Below, piece after piece: positions 48,934 through 61,425 of a stretch of DNA of 64,000 nucleotides. The notes below the pieces were generated by a model that saw nothing but the letters and a program-made list of their open reading frames with translations, searched no databases and had not been told where the DNA came from. Positions within the stretch are counted from its first letter, which is position 1; the number at the start of each line of letters is the position of its first letter. The position numbers and the translations under genes are program-made. Source of the stretch: Anisakis pegreffii (Eukaryota; Nematoda; Chromadorea; Rhabditida; Anisakidae); NCBI GenBank assembly GCA_035041965.1, contig JAPYMA010000578.1, forward strand, positions 1 to 64,000, written 5' to 3'.

Positions 48934-49847
48934 TTGCGATACGTTTATTGTGGAGTTGTTTTCCGTCATTAATACCACATTGTTCGTTGTTGTGCAGCCA
49001 ACCGGTTCCACCCGAATGCCTCTTTTGAATGAGCATTTATGATAAAGTCACTTGAATTTATCTATGTTCCTGATAAAATCGATGAAGATCAATTTTGGAT
49101 GGACTGTTCCTTTGAACGTGGATAATGTATACAGAATACCTGAATGAATAATTTTAAGTTTATCACAGAGAGTGTAAATGAGGAATCTAAAGCAGGAATC
49201 TGTTTTATGCTATCTTTCCGTTCCAAAATTGATACTGATCCCGAACTGCTGCTGCTATTTGCGAAACTTTGCATTGCTTCTTTTACATTCTTTATATTGA
49301 TAAAAAATTCATTGAGCCCAGCAATGCTACTGACGCAATATTTCAACCATCACTTGTTTGCGAAAAGTATCCGTAATCACACGATTTTTTGTCTTTATTA
49401 ATTGATTATAGGTTACTTTATATTAAATTGTGTGATTTATTCATACGATTCGAATTGAGTTTATACTCATTTGCTAGCTTCCTCTTAGAACTGGTTTGTT
49501 TATTATAAAATCTTGAGATTATTGTAGTCTTTATACAGTCTTTGATTTTGTGCTCTCAAAGTAAATTCTTTTCTGTTAGCATTTGAACGATTTTCAAAAG
49601 CGATGAGAATCATGGTCCTCCATGAACTGCAATATTTTACCCGGAAGGATTGAAATCAGTTGTGTTTCATTATCTTTTGTTGGTTATTAACATTTGTTTG
49701 ACATCCCTCTTCAGTGGAGCACACACAAAAGTCAGCAGTTGATGTTGAGATTTGATATGATCCACTTATTTTTTCAGTTGTGCTTTTATTCGCTGCATTC
49801 CAGGAATCCGGAAAAATCAGGCTCAGGATAACTTGCCGCTTAGCTAT
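48934..49847 (-). CDS. Candidate multi-exon secreted-type gene, minus strand (partial)
   Basis: Three coding-like blocks in order on the minus strand. 49692-49847 (52 codons, after TTATTCAG, ending at GTTAAT) includes ISTSTADFCVCSTEEGCQTN. A block from about 49325 to 49167 ends at GTGATA and includes FANSSSSSGSVSILERKD. 48934-49021 (after CAAAAG, ending at GTGAAA) includes GIRVEPVGCTTTNN. The CxCxxxxxC motif and the RVEP phrase echo the secreted protein at 39626-40180, which has CECASDSNC and IRVEP. The phases do not all join and no start or stop exon was fixed. Confidence 0.22.
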
Positions 49848-50056
49848 CTGAATAATAAGTTGACAGCGAATTGTGGTTTGATGGCAGTGGGTGTTGGATA
49901 ATTCTAAATTTGACGAACCTTCACAGCCATTTGTCATTCATGGTTCAGTATGATTTTGTGTTCAGTCAACAGCGACAGAAAAATGAGCGCGAGAATAATG
50001 CTAGCGAGCTGAAATTTTCACTTTATTATTGCTCAACTATTTCATATCAAACATAA

Positions 50057-52600
50057 CAGGTGCCGATTGTGAAAGATAAACATAATTAGCGATTATGATT
50101 CGAAGTAATGTCCTAGATCAGAATTTGATGCATAATTAATAATGTGAAGGTATTTGATATAATACAAGAAACATCATAGGTGATTGTTCGTTTCCATTTA
50201 TCATCGTCACACATCGTAATATTACGCTCATTTGATTCGATACACTAGCAGTTTTGCTTTACGCTTAACGCTTATGATTAACGCTGTAAATTAGATTCGA
50301 ACAGAAATCACTGCATTTCAGTAAAGAATTTTTGCTATCATGAGGCTAATGCAGCATGTTCCTGTTGCTGAAACTGAAAATCTTAGGCATTACTCGTAAA
50401 TGTGAACCATTCATTCATTTCATTTTAATATAATTGGTTTAAAGAATTCGTTTCTTGTACGATCGTTGTGACTGCACCGTAACTCAAATTTTTCAAGGTG
50501 AGTAAGAGCGACAATTCATGTTTTAATGATAATAGGTCAACAAAATGGGAACAGGTGCATTCAACTCTCAATTTGCCGATTCGTTTTTCGCATTGAGAAA
50601 TTCTTGATACTGATTTTTGATAAAATTATAGTCGTTTTGGATGCCGCAGATGTCGGTTAGTAATCATTTATTGAACCAGTCTCGTTTTGTATTACTCCAG
50701 TTTATCACATACTTCCTTCGAAGTTTAGATGTATAGTCGTTCATTTGATTAATTTCATCACTGCCTTTTCATATTTGCATTTCTCAACATTTCTTCGCAA
50801 AATCGTGACAGGATATGATAGCATAATGCATAATAAAGTCATGATATTATTATGTACAATAGCATATCACCTCATAAGTTATCTTTGCTTTTTCTTCAGA
50901 AGTCTTTTTCTTTGTAACTGTTAATAGACAAAAGCATAAACAATTTATGAATGATTAGAACAAACATGAATCCGATCAACGACTGAGTACGGCAATCAGA
51001 AAATCACATTCAAAAAGCGTTCCAAACTGGTTTCCAATGGGGTCGACAACTGAAAAATAACACTGATTTTAAATGATTATTCTTTGATTGACGCCGTCAA
51101 AAGCCTTTGCCACATTCGGTGCTGTAATTTCGTATTGATCACTGAAGAATTCATTCGCTTCTGCTTCTTTCTGGTCGCTAGCTACTTATTGATTCAGCTT
51201 TCTTTGAATTCGCTCAGTTGTACTTGTTAGAAACAGCAAAACTCTTGCATATCCTGAGGAAACTGATTTCCTGACTCGTCATCTAAAAGGTTGACTGCAG
51301 GAGGGAAATATCTTGATCAATCAATACATAACAAGATTAATGCATTTTCAGTTTTACAAAATCAACACAAAGAAATATTTCCGTTTTGAAGACGCATTAA
51401 ATAAAAAGAGATTCTTTGTGCTACTTCCAGTTTATTTTAATTATCGGTAGGATAAGTGTAATTCATTTAGGCTATCGCAATTAAATTAATCACAATATTT
51501 CTTTGTTTGTTCTTCGAAAATATTTAGGACTTGAAGTTGAAAACGCCACTAAGCATTATATTCTTGAGTATTTTCATATTGTTTCATCAATATCTTATTA
51601 TCACTTTCGATATAATGCAAATTATTCCATAAATACATACGTTTCGTCGGCCAAGGTAAATAAATACGTGGTAATCGTAAGCTAAAATTTTTCGATTCCA
51701 GCTCTCAGTTCATCAAACGTCTCGCAAAAACACTGTTGAAATCGATACCTGGTTGTGTTTATCGCTCCAGTGACTTAATTAACCTATCAAGTATTTGAAT
51801 CAGTAACCATTTATCATTAATTCTAGTTACCTATCTACCAATCCCTTTGTACAAAAAAAGTGTTCAAATTCATTTTCAGCCTCTACCACTTGATCAATTT
51901 CTTTATGTTCATCTCGATTTTCAGTTTTGCACCAAAGAATGCGATTTGATATCCTAAAAGAGATTGGAACAGATTTTCTAATTTTCGAGCCTAATAACAA
52001 TAACAACACTAAGAAACTTAACCGAATCGAGTTAGAGGATTGCTAGAAACTCAATTGAATTGCTGAAGTATAATCGAGTTGAATTCATAACAGTGTTTCC
52101 AGCATAATGTGTTTCCGATTTGTAATTGTTCACATAAAACCTTCAAGACATTGTGCATAAGTCAGTCAGAAGTATTGTCATGCGAAATCAAGTTGAAGGA
52201 GCGGCGAGATTACTCCCATTCATTTGATGGACGATCCCAACTGCTCGTAAAAACATGTTACTTTTTGTCAAGTGTTTACCGAATTAATCAAAATGTTATT
52301 ATGATTGTTGTTATGAAAAATGCGTTACTTTTTGTCAGTACTATTAATCTGTATTTATCGTTTTATTTGTGCAGTCATCGACGACATGAAATGTTGTTTA
52401 ATTCGTCTTGCCTTTTGTTGAAGCTGTCTGCTTCATTAGTGATTTTAGATGAGACGTTTCCTCTCTCAAAATTATCCTTAGTCTTATTAATTGGATCTTG
52501 CGTTTGTAAAAATGAATTCGAATATTTTTTTCGTTGAAAGACGAATCAAATTGCTGTAGATATTCATGAAGAAATAATCGTTTCATTGTTCCTTTTCATA
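50057..52600. other. Intergenic, no gene seen
   Basis: AT-rich. The longest plus frame (52109-52537, 142 codons) is rich in Leu, Ser and Ile, without domain or splice support, and I do not call it. Confidence 0.4.
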
Positions 52601-52635
52601 ATCATTGCAGTAATCCAACGAACAAAATAACGCAA

Positions 52636-53078
52636 ATGGATTGGATCTGGTCTTGGCGAGACTATGTATTCTATGGGATGTGCTCATGCAGCAACGCAGG
52701 CACAATAGATCTTGAGCCAATGGCTAATTTAAGGTTGTTTCTTCTCTATATGCATTCATTCTCCATGCAGATGTTTTTAATTTTATTCATAATCGCTTCT
52801 TCTCTCAGCTCTTACTTGTCACTCAACAACTACTCTGCAAGCAATCACCCTCATAAAACGACCTATGTTCCTCCGCATCGCTTGACCATTGATTCACAGC
52901 CTAGTCCTCTCTACACAGCAAAATTTCCTCTTTACGTAATGTTTCGTTTGAATGATTTTGTCGGTATGTACCTATTCCGTCGTGAATACTAACAAAATTT
53001 ATCTTCGTCTGGCAAATTTGTGTGCCACTCGTTCTAGGTTTCTGTCGCTTAATCGTGGTAATTTTAATGCTGTTATAG
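52636..53078 (+). CDS. Candidate three-exon gene, 97 aa, unknown function
   Basis: An acceptor-like TCATAATCATTGCAG ends at about 52609, some 25 nt before the ATG, as expected for trans-splicing. Exons 52636-52733, 52809-52963 and 53038-53078 have GT-AG borders (CTTCTCTCAG; GTATGT; TCGTTCTAG), and phases 2 and 1 join to 294 nt. The product begins MDWIWSWRDYVFYGMCSC, has a Pro/His/Tyr-rich middle (SNHPHKTTYVPPHR) and ends in a hydrophobic tail, LIVVILMLL. The first intron can also be read through in frame, giving an alternative product that ends at 52992. No family recognised. Confidence 0.35.
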
Positions 53079-55261
53079 CGATAATTATTGTTATGCTTGC
53101 ATTGAATGTTGTTAAAAGTTGATCCTCTCAATCTGAAAGTAAATTAAAATTCTCAAAAACTCACTGTAAGTCTAATATGCTTACTTGCAAAAAACGAACG
53201 CTGTTTCGATTCAGAAGAGGACCTTTCGAATAGCTTTATAGCATAGGATAAACCTGTTTCCATTCAAACATTGTTTTGTGCAGAGTTTTTTTGCATCACT
53301 TATTTGAGCTGTGCGGTGATGCGTTACCAACCCCACAAAAATTCAGTTTGATTTGAATCAATAAATAGGCTGACATTCCTTTATCAAGCATTCTCTCATG
53401 ATCAGTTATTTTGAGGTTGATCACAATGAGTCATGACACTGATAATATTTTAAAATCCGAATGATGCTCACTTCATAACATTACAAGCTATTTTTGATAA
53501 ATCATTGGAACTGATACGTCAGGTGAGTTGCTGGGAAATGTTGGCATAAGATGTTTATGATGAGGCGTTGAGGGGCTCGATTAGAAAGATAAGAAAGAGT
53601 TTGATAGCAATTGTACAACGAGTGTTGAACACCAAGATTACAAGCTGTCTTCTGCTCACTGATCGATTGTGTTCAATGGTCACTTCTCCTCTATCATCTC
53701 TTAAACCTTTCCCATCATTGCTATTATAAGCCCTATCACAGTCACTATCATTCAACTTATGATTCGTTTCGCATCAATATTTTAAAAGCACTCGCATGTC
53801 TAAAGTCTTCACTTCGAGTTCAACGCATGCTGTCTTCTTGTTAGAATTATCCGAAAGCAGCAATCAGGCTGAACACAATAGAATTAATTGAATGCGAATT
53901 TATTCAGCCATCATATTTTGCGTATGGTATACTAAAACGCTTCCATTCTGCAAAGTTTGAATTATTTGTTGTTTAAAGCCACATATGTGGACGAAGAGTG
54001 AAATTTCTTTACTGTGTTAAATCGGTATTCGTTATTCACACTGAATATTCGGTTATTTCGACTGAATAAAGCGTTAATTACCCGATTATTCAATTGTCAC
54101 TATCTTCCTCAAAGCATTCGTGCAGAAATTTTTTATTCCGTAATCTCTGACTCATTCTTCTGAATGCCACAACTCAGTGCGTTATCAGTGAGAATGTTTT
54201 TTTGAAGAACATGTTCGGATTATGGTTACACTCTGGAGAATTCCTCTTATTCGATCACATGCTCATTCTTCTCATACCACCACTTAATCAATAAATTGTG
54301 ACTCAAATAACATTTGTTAATTCAAATATTTTCTGTGCATGCACATAGATTCATTCGGACATTCGCTATGCAACTACACAATTTCGCAATGAACTGTTTC
54401 AGGCTGCCTGAGATACCTCCTCGTCTGCAGTGTTACAGGTCAGTTCCTTATCGCTTACTCGAACTTATCAGATTCCATAGTGATACATTTCGTTATCATG
54501 CACGCACTCTTTTGACACACACTAACAGAACAGCAACAGTGATGCATTCAAGTATACATAGAGCGTTGATGACCCTCGAATTTAATTCATCAACTGTTTA
54601 ATTAAGATTGAAATCAATGACAAGACGCAGTGAATGTTATCTTTTGATCATCACAATTCACAAATTGCTTTTGGTGATTCGAGCAGTTCCATACCGCATA
54701 CCGCATTGTAGAAACATCAACTTTCATATTCTCTATCACAAATTAACACTGATTTCTTTTATTGTCTCGTTTCCTGTGATTATCGACAAAAATTGCGCAA
54801 ACAAAATTATGTTGTGCTTATCAATTCGTCAAATAGAGCGAAATTGATCTATTATAATCAATCATTTGAGTGATAAAGAAGTTTAAATGACGAAACAAAA
54901 GCGAATGTGTGAATGCTTTCATAAAAATGTTGAATACCTTTACCAGCGCTGTAAATAAATTTCGTGATTTTATTGTGAAAACTGGTAGCAATTTTACTGT
55001 TGTGATGACATAAATAACTGTGAAATTGGCATTTTTATTCATTACGCTTCAGCTCGTAGATTGTGAAGGATTGTAAGAGAAAACTGCAACTTCAGCTTAT
55101 CACATTCTCATAATAGTGTATCATTGATCGATGTATAGATGAGGTGTAAAGAGTTTAGCGAAGCAATGATATCAATCTCTCATCTAAACGAGATAACTTT
55201 AACAAGTCAGTTATTTGTGCGAAACTGAGGGTTATCTGTCAACAACATAAGTGCTTTTGTG
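53079..55261. other. Intergenic, no gene seen
   Basis: AT-rich sequence with short unsupported frames only (for example 54314-54601). Confidence 0.4.
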
Positions 55262-55760
55262 ATAGCAGAGAATCTATCTAGTCTAGTATTTATTTATTTA
55301 TTCAATCAGCAAATCCAACTCATTTCGAGTTTATGTCTCTCTGTTATTATCAATATCACTGATGTCACTAAATCACTAATATCACATTCTTCCTTCGTTG
55401 GCATTCTTCTTTCCTCGCAGCTAACGGTAATAACGTTGGGAATCATGTCTTCATGAAATTCGAACTTGTATTATTGATTTGGCAAGCACAGAGGTTTTGG
55501 GCTACTCTCCCATATTGCCCAATGATTTCTAGGTAAAGGGACTCAAAAGAAGCCCGAAAATACATTCCGATTGATCGACTGAATATTCGTCCAACGATCG
55601 TTCAGATTAGCTGTTTGGAACAACCAGCAGTAGTAAATCAGTAATATTTCGGTATCAATAATCAACAATTAATGCAACCGATCCATAGCAATCGGCGTAT
55701 CAAATATTCCATAACCAAGCAGTAACGAATGCTCGTTGCCATAAATAATTTGCACATTTG
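55262..55760. repeat. Dispersed repeat, copy A
   Basis: Related over about 500 bp to 60844-61425. Shared words in the same order include TATTTATT...ATTCA, CAACTCATTTCGAGTTTATG (GAACTCATTACGAGTTTATG in B), GCTAACG, GGGACT(T), and GCAGTAGTAAATCAGTAA, which is identical in both. Similar short hydrophobic frames in the two copies result from this. Probably an old non-autonomous mobile element. Confidence 0.75.
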
Positions 55761-58700
55761 AATACAGCTGAATACCAATCCATTAAACAGCCGCAACAAC
55801 AACGATAGCAGAATCTATTTGGTCCAATAAAATGAGGAAATTATTTTGGTTTTGAGCAAACTTGAGCACATAATTAGCTTTAAATAAAGTTCACTGTTAA
55901 ATCATGAATTGTTTATTTCCGCCATCAGTTTGATGCGTCGACCGTTCGACAAAAAAAAACTACGTTAAAATATTTTTGGAATTTGCAATAAGTCATATAT
56001 CACCGACGATGATTAATTGTTTTTTCATGGTGATGAATAATTGATGATTCATTTGCATTAAATGAATTCTTGAAACGGCACCTCCGCCCTCCCATGTCGT
56101 ACTTCCTTCAATTCTGTGAAACCGAACAAAAGCAACTGCTCATTAGTTACTGATTTTTGAGCGTCAGTTCTGATCATTTATCAAGACATTATTCTATTAT
56201 GATTTCAGTCTGTCTTTTCCACAATTTGTTATTATGAATAAAACTTCCATTATATATGTCTATTTGTGCTCAATGAGTCATTATTTATATTGGCTTTACA
56301 AGAAAAAAACAAATCAACAAAATCCTAATTGATGTTAATCGTATCAACCCATCAATACTCCTACGTTTAACTGCAATGTTCCTGTGACTACTCTTAGACA
56401 ACACTTTCTATGTTTCGGTTTTTCGAAAGTGTTTCTTAGCACCCTCGCTAGAAAGAAACTTTGGAGAATTTCAAAGTTGATTTAAAAACACGGTCAATTC
56501 GCTGGTATCTGTTGAGCATTTGAACGACTTTCCATTGAAACAAGCAAACAACTTAATTGCCTGTCTGCTTTTGAAGCTGCACAATAATGCGAAAAGCACA
56601 CGAAATGTGCTGAACGGACCTCATTGATGAATAATCGGTAGCAAAATAACTAGCTTAGCCATGTTGCTACGAGTTTATTGCCTGTTGAAGTGGTAACTAA
56701 GAACCATAACTGCATACAGTTGCAATATTTAGAGTTGGAATGAATAAAATCATTTGGTCCGATGATAAAGTTGGGTAATAGTAAAATATTATCGCCTCAT
56801 TCATCGACCACCTTTGCGCTACATTTACCCGTGATACAAAACTGAATGCTCGCAGACGACAGGTGTTCAATGAGATCCAATCATTATAACAATGGCTTGA
56901 TGCTTCTTTCTGGTTCTTACCAGAAGACTACTTCTTTTCGAACTGAATTCAGAATACTAAATCGAACGTTGTCAGATAAATGAATTTTGCATCACTTAAC
57001 TATGTACATACAAATATAAATCCCAAATCATTCAAATCAGCGCAAGTATTGAAGAGTGAATTTGAAAATTACCGACCATCAATAATTTTTAATGAGATTT
57101 AGAAGTGAATCAATCTTGTTCGTTTATTCGAATGACTGAGATCAACCAAAATTTATTGCTAGTGTTAAGAGTACTGAATGCCATGCGTACAATTCATCTC
57201 TGCTACTAAGGGTGGGTGAGAAACCTTCAGAACATGACGAAAAGTTTGATTTGTACTAGTCTTATGATTGTTGCTGCTATGCGTCATATAGATGATGATC
57301 ATCTCACCCGCCCGCCCATTCATCCGTCCCTCAACATAGATTTCACTGAGTGTTTTGCCAGCTGGGTGGTTATAGCAACTGAATGCATGCATAGATGTAC
57401 AAATGATTATTAATGCATATTCGCATATTAATTAATATATGATACCTGTTATTCAAGTTTTGGATCATCCGTTACGATGCATTCCTTCATCATCACCACT
57501 TCGTTATGACGATTACTCTAATCATCATCTCGATTTGTTCAACGAATGCAGTTTCTTATGGCAGTCGTCGCTTTGCTATATTCATCATTTTGCTTGATTC
57601 TAGTTAACTTCGAAATGTTGACGTTGGTTGCGTGTCTTTTCACTTAAAATCTTGAACATAACTTAAAGATGGAACAACAACAACAGAAACCGAATATGCT
57701 TTCACGTCGTCAGAATCGTTTTTATCATCGTAAATCTGCGAAAGACTTCTTTTGTTACTTCAATGGAGGTGCTAAACGACTAACGAGGTTTCATTCTGAT
57801 TCTTTCTCATATGCTTATGAGCGAATAACTCATTAATTCAAATCAGTTCAGTGTCCTTGAACATTATCCATTTTCTCCGCGTACTACTAGCCTTTGCCTG
57901 AACAAAAAATCAAGTCTTAATAATTGGTATGAAAACTGATGAGAATAATGATCGAGTCCATATCACCAATGTTGTTTATTAATAAATATTGATTTTGGTC
58001 ATGGGTTGGTAAAAAATAAGACCTAATGTCTTTTCTCAAAATTGCGTAGTTTTGAATTGTTCGAAAGAACGGATCTCAGTAACTGCCTGATAAATTCTCA
58101 ATAAATTTCTCTGAATTCGTTCTTATTGAATTCGAATATTTGCGCCGCATTCATAGACGTAAATTGCTCTATTGAAAAGCATTATTCGTTATTCATTTGC
58201 TCTATTCATGAATTCTCAGTGAGAAATATTATTTTCAGACGATAATTTTCTCGCTGTAACAACGCGTAAATCTTTCTTTTTGCGCATTGCATACTTCATT
58301 GTTTAGTTGATCCGTGTAATTATACAAGAACGATTATACACGCGAAATGCGAGAGTGATGTACCGCATATTTCTATTATTATTTCACGTGCATTCTTTGA
58401 AGTATTTATTTCGTATTTTGAAGTATTCGGTTTTTTTGTGATTTTATCACTAAGCTTTTATGTCAACGGATTGCGAAGATTCCATAGACGAAATTACGTC
58501 ACATCATTACCTTTCGAAGTTTCAAATGCTTTGTTGGCTCAAAAGCATCTTGATTATTGTATTGCAAATAAACTGCAACATTGCGGTTCGACTGAATGAG
58601 AGTGGAACATAAATGCGTGATTGCACTCAAATGCACTGTGAGTTGATGATATAAGTACGATTTGATGAAGTGTATTTGTCCAATGATCAAAATATCCATA

Positions 58701-59227
58701 ACATTCATTGCAATGAAATCAAACTTATCCACACTTTAATATATATCGGCACTCTTCTAGTTTAACTGTTCCCTGTCGCATTTTGAGTAAAACAATCTCA
58801 TGACACCATTCAATATCCGTATCTCCATGTATGCCTGTACATATATAACTCTGGCTACCTAAACATTTCTCACCTATCGCTCAGTTGACTCAAAATACCA
58901 GTTAGACTTTTACAACCGAATGTTCGTGAGAAAAATGTGCTACCTTTGATATGCATACGATACGATTCAAACGACAGGATGAGGACATTATTATATATTC
59001 AGGTGACTTTCTCAGAAGTATTTCACTAAAATGCGTTTCATTTGTTCATAGTCACAACAATTCTTTTAGCCATTGAAAGAACATCGTGTGATTGAAACAA
59101 TCGCATGACACCATTCAATTTTTTTTGCTTCAATCATTCATTCGGTTTTCATATGCTTAAACTCATGCAATGAAACTGAAAAAAATTGTTGCATTTTTGA
59201 AATTGCATTGATTGCAAACGCTTCAGA
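55761..59227. other. Intergenic, no gene seen
   Basis: No recognised gene or supported splice structure. A word CATGACACCATTCAAT occurs at about 58799 and 59103. Confidence 0.4.
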
Positions 59228-59361
59228 TAGTGTGTTGCGGGGATCGGAGAATTTTGGGTACTCCATTTCTCATTGCTCGTCCCCGACTTTTTTCGAGCCA
59301 TTCTCGGGGTCTCCGACTGCGAAATTTCGTCCCCAACTTTTTTCATTTTTGTAACACACTA
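59228..59361. mobile_element. Small inverted-repeat element (MITE-like)
   Basis: 134 bp bounded by TAGTGTGTTGC (59228-59238) and GTAACACACTA (59351-59361), reverse complements at 10 of 11 positions. Inside are two copies of CGTCCCC(G/A)ACTTTTTTC. It is GC-richer than its surroundings. I see no clear target-site duplication and no coding capacity. Confidence 0.55.
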
Positions 59362-60843
59362 GCCTTAGACACGTAAATTTCTGTTAACTCGTGATCGATC
59401 ATGTTACAAATGCATTTATGTATGCATAAATGGTGAAATATCTACAAACACCACCATAAAAAGTATGCATACTAGAGAAGTCGCCTTACTGACACTCCAC
59501 AGTAAGTAAATAAGTAACATGGACACATTAAACTTATTTAATAGTCAAATTATGAAAGAATCAGCTTCACCGGCTGTAGAACAAATCCTACAAATGTGAG
59601 TATCCAGAAATTTGAAAATGCTCGATTTCTCCTACGTAATAAATGCAAAAAAATTAATCTTACTCAAATTTATGATGATAAATTACTTTGCAAAGATGTA
59701 TGGTTTTTTCTTCAATTGTTTAAAAGTTGATGAGCACTGAAAGTTGAGAATGAACTTTCAAAAACGCTTCGATTGCTCATTTTGAGAACAGTGAAAAAAA
59801 GATTGAACCCTTCCAAGGTGAAACGGACACATCCAGTTGATGAACGCCAGCGACCGCTTTTGTTCGCCAGTGGAGGGGGTGAGAATAAAATAATAAATTT
59901 AGCTAATTACGTATATCTTATCCCCAAATTTCTACAGTTTAGTCGATTATATTGTGTAACAGTGAAAATTAGGCAAAAATGAAAATGTCATTCGTTTTCT
60001 AAAACAGTTTTGTACGTAGAATTCGAGAATGTGTTTCGTTTCTACTCATTATCTGCCGTTCTAATGCTATTTTTTGAAACGCTTTTTGAGGCACACAATA
60101 CTTTTTTTCATTCATTTGTTTACCAATAATCATTTTGTACATCCTTACGTCCCGCTTCTTTTATTGTGCGCTTCCATCTCTCAAAAACGGCAATCTTCGA
60201 AGAGATGCTTAATGAACGACATCTTTCATTGACCTCTATTATCGTAGACGTTGATAAAACGCAAATTGACGTATGCACGCGTTGAGTTTTATAAAATGTC
60301 AACTTAATGCGTTATTACATCAATAATTACATTCGTAAAAAACCACTGCTGAAAGTTTATTCGTTTACTAATGTTCGAATCATATTTATGAATGAACAGC
60401 AAAAATAAATAAGTGAGATTGAATAGTTTAATTCAAATCTTTATTCAATTTTCTCAGCTGTTCGATTAACTGGAACTGTTGTGAAGAATGTGAATAGTAT
60501 TATTGCCGAGTTGAGTGAAACGTGAATTTTCATGCGTTCATAGCAGGAAAAAAAGTATTGGATTGTTCGTCTAGAAATGCTCAAAAAGATGGCATACGTA
60601 TGCATACGGCTGAAGGAAACATGAAATCCAGATATGAAAATTATCTAGTGACAAAAAACGAACGAATGCAATTGAAAAACCATTTAACTGACTTATTGTT
60701 TGCTTATTGTAATTTAATATCCTTATTGAAAACGAATACCTATTGTGTTGCTGAGACTAATTTCAATCGGTTCTCCTGTGCCGTATTTTGAATGATTTAA
60801 TTTCATGTCGGACAATTAGTCAGAATGATTCAGTATTAATAAG
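59362..60843. other. Intergenic, no gene seen
   Basis: A frame at 60522-60791 begins at GTG and has a coding-like centre (MKSRYENYLVTKNERMQLKN) but no splice or domain support. Confidence 0.4.
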
Positions 60844-61425
60844 AATGCTGAGTGATCATCTATTTTATTTATTCATTTATTTAACTAATCAGCAGTTAGA
60901 ACTCATTACGAGTTTATGCCTCTTTCTTATCACCAGTATCATATTATTCCCTCGTCAACCTCCTTTCCTCACCGCTAACGATATTAGCGCAGAGAAACAG
61001 TAATCATAAGAGGACGATGTAGGGCTAATCTCCCGTATTCCTAACATAAGGAGAGGGACTTGAAATAAGCTCAAAACTGCGCTGTGACTGGTCCAAAAAA
61101 CATGCGTTCAATGATAGCTCAGAGCAGCTGTTGAAAATAACCGGCAGTAGTAAATCAGTAAATTATCTGAACGAATCAGTAATGATTATCGTAACTGAAT
61201 AGATTGGCTTACTAATCACCGTGACCGGACAATTTGCCTAAAAACGTTTCGCCTAAGGACAGTTTGCCTATTAGGCAAAATATCCATTAAAAACCGCACG
61301 TTAGGCAAACTGTCCTTAGGCAAAATGTCTTTAGGCGAATTATCAGGGTACCACTAATCACTACCAACAATCAATATTGCATAATCAAGAACAGTCGAGT
61401 AGCATGAATAATCTCAACATTTTGC
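60844..61425. repeat. Dispersed repeat, copy B, with nested insertion
   Basis: Second copy of the repeat at 55262-55760. It is interrupted at 61220-61352 by a small inverted-repeat element; removing one 9-bp duplicate and the insert restores continuous sequence. Confidence 0.75.
61220..61352. mobile_element. 133-bp fold-back element with 9-bp target duplication
   Basis: The two halves are inverted repeats built from words such as TTTGCCTAA, CGCCTAAGGACAGTTTGCCTA and their complements. ACTAATCAC stands directly on both sides (61211-61219 and 61353-61361), a perfect 9-bp target-site duplication. This is proof-like evidence of transposition, and the length suits a Mutator-type (9-11 bp) or, if read as 8 bp, a hAT-type element. 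There is no coding capacity, so it is non-autonomous. Confidence 0.85.

Noticed and set aside
61230..61340. TTAGGC/GCCTAA words as an interstitial telomere array
   Set aside because: The words are spaced and inverted within a fold-back element flanked by a target duplication, not tandem.
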